Assembly (NCBI GenBank): GCA_024227975.1
Contig: JAAETV010000003.1
Location: 1-40,411, forward strand
Length of the DNA: 40,411 bases
Direction of reading: 5' to 3'
DNA from: Actinomycetes bacterium
GTDB taxonomy: Bacteria > Actinomycetota > Acidimicrobiia > Acidimicrobiales > SZUA-35
The notes under the pieces were generated by a model. That model worked only from the letters and a program-made list of their open reading frames with translations, was not told the DNA's origin and searched no databases. Below are positions 37,101 to 40,411 of this stretch, piece by piece; positions within the stretch are counted from its first letter, which is position 1; each line of letters starts with the position of its first letter. Position numbers and translations under genes: made by a program.

Positions 37101-37196
37101 CCGGTCTCCGGCCTTCCACCAACCTCCAACCGGGCACCGGTCGACAAGGCATCGGCGACGACCGTGGTCGACTCGGTGCCTTCGCAGAAGGGGTAG
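31176..37196 (+). CDS. Giant TPR-like repeat protein with proline-rich C-terminal tail
   Basis: A 2006-residue protein. Residues 1-165 form a helical region of no known family. From about 165 to 1925 there are some 39 helical units of about 42-46 residues with the consensus 'LDEAV--ARRAV--TP---PE' followed by 'L--RL-NLANRLA-LY---GD', counted by the -LDEA- anchor. This is the tetratricopeptide-like repeat style known from actinobacterial signalling and CHAT-associated proteins, but no peptidase, kinase or NB-ARC domain is present. The last 80 residues are Pro-rich ('PPVPPPPSPPVPPPPS'). No signal peptide or membrane helix is seen, so it is a cytoplasmic scaffold by inference. The start is TTG 31176, with AGAGGGG about 5 bases upstream. 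It converges with the dehydrogenase 12 bases away. Confidence 0.88.
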   Translation: MRQETPVHTGQIDQSTQPGGSVAATVSVIREFVAAPDDGHAAFLLGVNRSLSRIEVVGMLMARALSAETKGNDALADRLASRVALLVGSHDLDTQQWLADLANLDRLMSAPDPSEDDIDRAGRFIVEHSSSLVAGGYAAALMPSVWDGLMSLGSALFTRSGDESWMQAALDVAKAAVEMNPPGTEEMADSLLALGGLYTDWFDISGDRSHLDESIAVSRRAVEVSPLIGPRLSGRMNVLAGRLAHHYHVFGERWALDDAIQESRSAVTGTPKLSPELSGRLNNLANRLVDLYQADGDQAHLTEAIATARQAVSAAPAHGPELPALLANLAAHLGDRYAATSDQAVLTDAIVTCRRAIQATSGDDGPGLGDRQAELATRLGQEYDLERRPASLQEAVAVWRQAVAMTPKGHDDRPDRFDGLARRLAELHELTGDSSLLDEAIEVAGLAVIEMSPGPEVSERRSRRALLLDRRYLIVDDLDALRLVVVEARQTIEGTTRQHPDYADRLYHLAIRLADLSSRTSSADEAKTLLDEAVWASREVVDATWPTSPSLATRLVDLGSVLCRQYDRDRIRQLLDDAIGALGRAINLTVLSDDRWQQHLDAVGEGLAKLATVDGSRELRDTALGRLRAGLASPPGEPLPPIGQMLAVISRIVELAEIGAYGVELDEAVSAARKAHEEAKGTPATVAAADELATQLVSLYRADGKHEALDEALTIDRSTIANNADDPNLGERLLRFVSALEASNLLDPKREVLAETISVQQRSIEQTPDDDPELTARLNALAVNLAALHITYQDPSSLAEAVDMARRATTAASTPAERALSFSVLSDLLSRLYSVDGEVSLLDEAVSTARQAAQFTRPSSPEEPGSHHRLSIRLLEQFAVNGQTEILDEAVLVAREAADATPVSSPERPTHLDNLANALARTFGIDGVEGTLVEAVAAARGASEATLDGDPSRASRLGKLSARLADHYAVVGDTALLVEAADIARRCVAATPESSLLLGRRMTNLSNRLAEIHRVTGRRDAIDEAVHYARATIASTALDDPERADRLENLSNRLVDLNEVAPNAEVIDEAIEIARAAIEGTVEGSSQLADRLDNLADLLADRHQMTNNQADLQEAVEVARRVVEVVSDDSSELASYLSNLATRLAELHRVDGLRSTLDDAVTLARRAVEVAPDDSPVVAEHLDNLATRLAQLHEDSGEPEVLDEAIEVANKAVGATLPDGPLRLRCLTNLVGHLVRRFDSDPTPAALDEVITTARSVIETVPSDNAGRVAGLSGLTAHLGRLYAVSEDRTVLDEAVTMARLAVDVTPPTASELPRRLYELVGYLDLTQADGDDQALTEELLALTRQALEILPEGSTERAAHQHRLASYLARAGSADEQGSADQGRLAEAVDAARLAVLQAEAGSPESTACLHGLAQRLIGLYEVVNDEQMLAEARETARQVVASTPEASPELPARLDLLARIQRHLSSHASGSGLVTEAIATARLAADAWPEGTDERSFHLDGLATWLGALHTIEDDANHLVEAVAAARLATIEVPEQSEAQASYHSNLATLMARLNTANGSNKLLEDAVFHARRAVALTDDASPDLPRYLNNLANRLARHYGARSDREILDEAVFVARRAAATTDEGRPELSTRLSNLANHLIRLFALAGDQVVLDEAVSTLQRAAEASQRADGAQLEFLDTVLNRLVRLFTASRDLGVLEQSVAITRRSIGLVEEADPSLPGRLSDFSNELSQLYAVNGNEADLREATAAARRAVAVAPPDHPGLGLYSSDLAHRLRALYRIDEDRAMLQEAVVNARRAAELTPPNAVELAARLNSLASYLVLLYGLSEERVILEEAIAAARRAVAATPAGARELPGRLNALANHLTRLFAVTDEKQVLDEAITTTDQAIAMAEAIDSTVPVHLTHLATHLAQLSANRADPPAGTVPLSDLPPPAPPPVPPVPPPPSPPVPPPPSPPAPVAPAPNGRPVPNRAPVSGLPPTSNRAPVDKASATTVVDSVPSQKG
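36999..37046 (+). repeat. 24-base tandem repeat in the proline-rich tail
   Basis: Two identical 24-base copies (36999-37022 and 37023-37046, beginning CCACCGGTACC) and the start of a third with one change. Each encodes PPVPPPPS. Because the unit is a multiple of three, copy number can change without breaking the frame. Confidence 0.85.
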
Positions 37197-37208
37197 GTCG
37201 GCAGCTGC

Positions 37209-38330
37209 TCAGGCTGTCTTGGCTCGGGGCTCCCGGGGCAGCCCCAGCACACGCTCACCCAGGATGTTGCGCATCACGTTCGAGGTGCCGCCCATGATCG
37301 TGTAGCCGGGAGCGTAGAGGAGGCCGTGGGTAACGTCATTGAAGAGCATTGCGTCGGGACCCATTGTCTTGGCCACGAACTGGGCCACCCTCCACTCGTG
37401 CTCGGTGCAGAAGCACTTGGTGGCAGCGCTGAACCCCTTCGGAGCCTGCTTCAGAACCTCGCGATAGACCAGGAGCCGACCAACCCGGTAGTCGGTCTCC
37501 AGTGCTGCTACCTCCTGGCGAACAACTGGGTCAGAGAGATCGGCTTGCTCCTTGGCCTGTTCGTAGAGCGCCTTGTTCGACACCAGACGGTCGATCCCGC
37601 CTCGCTCATGCTCCAGCTGGCGCATGGTTTGGGCGAAGGCATCACCTTCGGTACCGACCAGGTTCTCCACCGGGACCCGAACATCAGTGAAGTAGACCTC
37701 ACAGAAGTGGCGGTTTGTCGTCATGTCGGTGATGGGCCGGACCTCGATCCCCGGGGTGTCCATCGGGACCACCACCTCAGAGATCCCCTTGTGGGGTGGG
37801 CCTTCGGTGGTGGTTCGACAGATCAGGTAGCAGTAGTCGGCCACGGCCCCGAAGCTGGTCCAGATCTTCTGCCCGTTGATGACGAACTCATCGCCCTCAC
37901 GAACAGCCAGGGTCTTGAGCGAGGCCAGATCGGATCCGGCGTCGGGCTCGCTCATCCCGATACACCAGGTCGTGTCTCCCGACAGCATCTTGGGTAGGTA
38001 CTCGGCCTGCTGATCGGCGGTCCCGTGGGCGATGATGGATGGACCCATTTGCCGATCAGCGAACCACATGGAAGCAATGGGAGCACCGGCACTGATCATT
38101 TCTTCGGCAACGATGACCCGCTCGATGGGGGGCCGGTCGTGGCCCCCGTGCTCGGTCGGCCACCCCATCCCGATCCATCCCTCGGTCGCCATGACCTGGG
38201 CGAACTCCTTGGAGTAGCCGTTGATCCAGCTGTCACTGTGACGACCGAATTCGGCAACGCCCGCGGCCGCCACCTTGGCCGCTCGATGGCGGAGAGCTTC
38301 GAGCTCAGCGCTCAGTCGGAAGTCGAGCAT
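37209..38330 (-). CDS. Acyl-CoA dehydrogenase family protein
   Basis: A 373-residue FAD-dependent dehydrogenase. 'WCIGMSEPDAGSDLASLKTL' is the FAD/substrate signature, 'FVINGQKIWTSFGAVADYCY' the flavin-contacting region, and 'IMGGTSNVMRNILGERVLGL' the C-terminal motif with Gly where medium-chain enzymes have the catalytic Glu. A candidate alternative base is in 'QLEHERGG'. The type resembles actinobacterial FadE proteins acting on bulky substrates such as sterol side chains, though the substrate is not readable. ATG 38330 has CAGGAG 7 bases upstream. Confidence 0.93.
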   Translation of the reverse strand: MLDFRLSAELEALRHRAAKVAAAGVAEFGRHSDSWINGYSKEFAQVMATEGWIGMGWPTEHGGHDRPPIERVIVAEEMISAGAPIASMWFADRQMGPSIIAHGTADQQAEYLPKMLSGDTTWCIGMSEPDAGSDLASLKTLAVREGDEFVINGQKIWTSFGAVADYCYLICRTTTEGPPHKGISEVVVPMDTPGIEVRPITDMTTNRHFCEVYFTDVRVPVENLVGTEGDAFAQTMRQLEHERGGIDRLVSNKALYEQAKEQADLSDPVVRQEVAALETDYRVGRLLVYREVLKQAPKGFSAATKCFCTEHEWRVAQFVAKTMGPDAMLFNDVTHGLLYAPGYTIMGGTSNVMRNILGERVLGLPREPRAKTA

Positions 38331-38437
38331 GGTTTACTCCTGCACATAGTCCTCTTGCCTACCACTATCGATCAGCTGCGAAGCACCCGACCAGCCCGCA
38401 CCCCTTGATGTTCATAGTGTTCCATCAAGATCTCACC

Positions 38438-38462
38438 GGCCCCACGAATCTAGCCGGGTGAA
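38438..38462 (+). promoter_or_regulatory. Copy of the aroQ-type promoter motif in an intergenic region
   Basis: GGCCCCACGAATCTAG (38438-38453) differs from the aroQ promoter element by one base of 16 and is followed by CCG, 6 bases and an ATG (38463). It points away from the dehydrogenase gene and towards the 3' end of the binding-protein gene. Confidence 0.3.
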
Positions 38463-38522
38463 ATGGGCGGGAGGGGTGCCAAGTTGGCTCCCCTCCCGTG
38501 GCATTGCTGTGTTCAGTTGTGA
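38463..38522 (+). CDS. Possible 19-residue leaderless ORF
   Basis: ATG 38463 to TGA 38522. The product reads 'MGGRGAKLAPLPWHCCVQL'. It is supported only by the promoter-like element ending 6 bases upstream. It runs straight through the terminator-like hairpin, so the transcript could equally be a short non-coding RNA or an artefact. Confidence 0.2.
   Translation: MGGRGAKLAPLPWHCCVQL
38468..38498 (-). terminator. Strong hairpin, probable terminator of the binding-protein gene
   Basis: CGGGAGGGG (38468-38476) pairs perfectly with CCCCTCCCG (38490-38498), and inside it GCC pairs with GGC around AAGTT. It lies 41 bases after the stop of the leftward binding-protein gene. On that strand only a short T stretch follows (CCCATTTCA), so termination may be by the hairpin alone, as is common in actinobacteria. 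Confidence 0.6.
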
Positions 38523-38538
38523 CCCACGAGGTGGGTAG

Positions 38539-40411
38539 CTACTCGCACTCCCCTTCGAGGCACCACATCTGGGTCACGGCATGCGACCCAGAGATGACAG
38601 GGAAGGTATCGCCACCGTCAGGCAGGGGCAATGGTGCAATGTCTTGTACATAGTCACCAGCGATGATGCCCCACAGGGTGTAGGTCGTGGCGAAGTAGTA
38701 GACGTTCTCACCAAAGAGGCGGTTCATGTCCTCGAACAGCTCGATGCGCTTGGCCTGATCGGTCTCCGTGCGGGTTTGGGCCGCCAGGGCGTCGACCTCG
38801 GGGAACTTGAATCGGCCGAAGTTGAACGTCGGGGAACCGACAGGAGCGGCCGTGGTCGACACCCAGAACCTGAGCTGGGTGTCATGGTCGGTTCCACCAT
38901 GCTGGCGCCAACCTTGGACCTCATAGTTGCCGGTCACACCCAAGCTCACGTAGGAGCCCTGCTCGATCGGTTCGATCGTGATGTCGACCTTGTCGCCGAA
39001 GGCTTCCTGCCACATCGACAACACGAGCTGGTTGGTCTCGATATTGAAGGGGTCGTTGGTGTTGTTGAAGCTGAACGAGATCGGATCGCCGACTGCCTTG
39101 CCGTCACTGCGGTCAGGGTCGTTGATGTACTCGTCGAGTAGCTCCACACCGGCTGCCACATCGAACTCGGGATAACCGTTGTCCTCCAAGAAGCCCGGCT
39201 GGCCAGGAGCGAATGGTCCGTTGGCCACACTGACGATGCCGGCGCCGCGCTCTTCGGCCACTCGCTCGCGGTCCATGGCGTGGGCCAGGGCCTTGCGGAC
39301 CCGCACGTCAACGGTCGGGTTGGTGGCGTTGACCCCATCGGGATCGAGACCGTTCTCGGCTGTGGCGTGGTTGATGAGGAAGAAGTTGGTCTCACCGAAC
39401 TTGTTGGCCTCGATGCGGACGAAGCCTTCTTCGTCTCGGTAGGAGGCAATCTCATCGGCGTTCGCCGTATGCATGATGTCGTACTGGCCCGACTTCAGGC
39501 CGGCCGATCGTGAGGCAACGTCAACCGCAATCACGAACTCGATGCCGTCGAGGTAGGGCAGGCCCTCGTCGGTGAGGCTGTTCGGCCCATCACCACGCCA
39601 GTAGTCGTCATTGCGCTCGACCACCATGCCGTTGCCGTTGCCCGGGACATAGGACACATACTTGAACGGTCCCATGGAAATGGGAGCGGACTGGTCACCG
39701 TCGGCTGGGGTGTCGATGGTCTCCTGGTCGATCAGAGCGTCCTCGGTGAAGCGGCTCGTCTCTCGAAGTGGATTCGACTCGAGGGACTTGAGCCAGCTCG
39801 GCGCCATCATATGGGTGCCACAAGGGGTGTCGAGACCAGCAGCGGGGAAGGCAGACCATGGCTCGCTCAGGGTGAAGACCACAGTGGTGGAGTCCGGGGC
39901 CTGAATATCGGTGACGGTGGTGAAGTCCTGACCACGTCCCGACGATGCCCGACAGACATTGAAGTTGTACTTGACCGACTCAGCGTCGACTGGGGTCCCG
40001 TCGTGATAGAGGACCCCGTCGCGGAGCTTGAGGGTCCACTCGGTGGCGTCCTCATTGTGCTCGACACCAGCCGCCAGGACAGGTACCAGGTTGCCGTCAG
40101 TGTCGAAGTCGAACAGGGGATCAGAGACTGCGCCTAGCGGCATGGCACACGAGATCGAACAGGTCAGGCCATAAGGGGCCCAGGGGTTGGCGACGTCGGC
40201 CTCAATGCCGTATATGAGGGTGCCACCATGGACTGGGTCGCCAACCTCTTCATCATCACGGATGTCCTCGCCAGCCGACTGACCCTCTTCGACTTCCTCT
40301 GTTTGCTCATCCTCAGCTTCATCAGCGACGACATCTTCACCATCGTCGGCCGAGTCATCGCTGCTGCTGCAGGCGGCAGCCAACATCGCCATAGCGGCGA
40401 GTGCGGCCAGC
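38539..40411 (-). CDS. ABC transporter substrate-binding lipoprotein, family 5 (5' end cut)
   Basis: At least 623 residues; the frame runs off the right edge inside the signal peptide ('LAALAAMAMLAAAC', lipobox AAAC), so the true start lies beyond the window. The Cys is followed by a Ser-rich stretch and then about 40 residues made mostly of Asp and Glu before the folded domain. 'GGTLIYGIEADVANPWAPYG' opens the peptide/oligopeptide-binding (SBP_bac_5) domain. 'GNLVPVLAAGVEHNEDATEW', 'LKLRDGVLYHDGTPVDAESV' and 'VRVRKALAHAMDRERVAE' are its standard motifs. Two Cys near 'LTCSISCAM' and two at the very C-terminus ('MWCLEGECE') may form disulphides. Ligand unknown. A hairpin terminator lies downstream. 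Confidence 0.92.
   Translation of the reverse strand, partial: LAALAAMAMLAAACSSSDDSADDGEDVVADEAEDEQTEEVEEGQSAGEDIRDDEEVGDPVHGGTLIYGIEADVANPWAPYGLTCSISCAMPLGAVSDPLFDFDTDGNLVPVLAAGVEHNEDATEWTLKLRDGVLYHDGTPVDAESVKYNFNVCRASSGRGQDFTTVTDIQAPDSTTVVFTLSEPWSAFPAAGLDTPCGTHMMAPSWLKSLESNPLRETSRFTEDALIDQETIDTPADGDQSAPISMGPFKYVSYVPGNGNGMVVERNDDYWRGDGPNSLTDEGLPYLDGIEFVIAVDVASRSAGLKSGQYDIMHTANADEIASYRDEEGFVRIEANKFGETNFFLINHATAENGLDPDGVNATNPTVDVRVRKALAHAMDRERVAEERGAGIVSVANGPFAPGQPGFLEDNGYPEFDVAAGVELLDEYINDPDRSDGKAVGDPISFSFNNTNDPFNIETNQLVLSMWQEAFGDKVDITIEPIEQGSYVSLGVTGNYEVQGWRQHGGTDHDTQLRFWVSTTAAPVGSPTFNFGRFKFPEVDALAAQTRTETDQAKRIELFEDMNRLFGENVYYFATTYTLWGIIAGDYVQDIAPLPLPDGGDTFPVISGSHAVTQMWCLEGECE

Larger units (their letters stand above)
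38331..38538. other. Intergenic region of 208 bases
   Basis: Lies between the dehydrogenase and binding-protein genes, both leftward. It holds the ribosome-binding site of the dehydrogenase, the terminator hairpin at 38468 and the promoter-like motif at 38438 on the plus strand. Nothing else is recognisable. Confidence 0.6.

Noticed and set aside
31176..37196. CHAT, caspase-like or NB-ARC effector domain in the giant TPR protein
   Set aside because: No His/Cys dyad, P-loop or related motif could be found in the unique N-terminal or C-terminal parts.

Overview
This window is a gene-dense, GC-rich bacterial chromosome segment with almost no spacer DNA. The gene families point to a high-GC Actinomycetota, and I would guess an Acidimicrobiia-like lineage (inference). 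The reasons are probable F420-dependent enzymes (a DDN-type nitroreductase and an LLM-class oxidoreductase), a monomeric NADP isocitrate dehydrogenase, many acyl-CoA enzymes (three CaiB domains, two crotonases, two acyl-CoA dehydrogenases), and many genes that appear to be transcribed without a leader: a TANNNT-like -10 box lies 6-8 bases before the start codon. No rRNA, tRNA, CRISPR, insertion sequence or prophage was seen. No gene-free stretch exceeds 300 bases.

Layout. 1-6.7 kb: the end of an MFS exporter, aroQ, a crotonase, a double-domain CoA-transferase, and a leftward set of FlK-like thioesterase, SDR and crotonase. 6.7-9.5 kb: a small protein with an acidic tail, a GGDEF-EAL c-di-GMP enzyme and thymidine kinase. 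9.5-14.9 kb: isocitrate dehydrogenase, an alpha/beta hydrolase, a CaiB CoA-transferase and an unaccompanied DppB-type permease. 14.9-22.8 kb: a thioredoxin-fold fusion protein, a DUF3179 lipoprotein, an acidic lipoprotein and a three-gene MacA/MacB-like export operon with 4-base overlaps. 22.8-27.3 kb (leftward): a CMD-family protein, a TauD-like gene with its centre deleted, an MFS transporter, a DDN-type protein, an AhpD-like protein and a PaaD-like protein. 27.4-31 kb: LLM oxidoreductase, acyl-CoA dehydrogenase, a patch of small or decayed ORFs and an EthD-like protein. 31-37.2 kb: a 2006-residue protein of about 39 TPR-like repeats ending in a proline-rich tail. 37.2-40.4 kb: an acyl-CoA dehydrogenase and a family 5 solute-binding lipoprotein cut by the window end.

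The main discovery is at 23380-24480. What looks like two ORFs is one reading frame interrupted by a single in-frame TGA. The TGA sits exactly where the second cysteine of the AhpD CxxC active site belongs. The surrounding E-x11-C-x2-U-x3-H spacing is exactly that of AhpD, and a stem-loop matching the bacterial SECIS layout follows directly. I interpret it as a selenocysteine-containing (CxxU) AhpD-like redox enzyme that automatic gene calling would split in two.

Functionally, much of the window fits acyl-CoA, aromatic or xenobiotic catabolism plus thiol/peroxide redox chemistry. The specific substrates cannot be read from the sequence.
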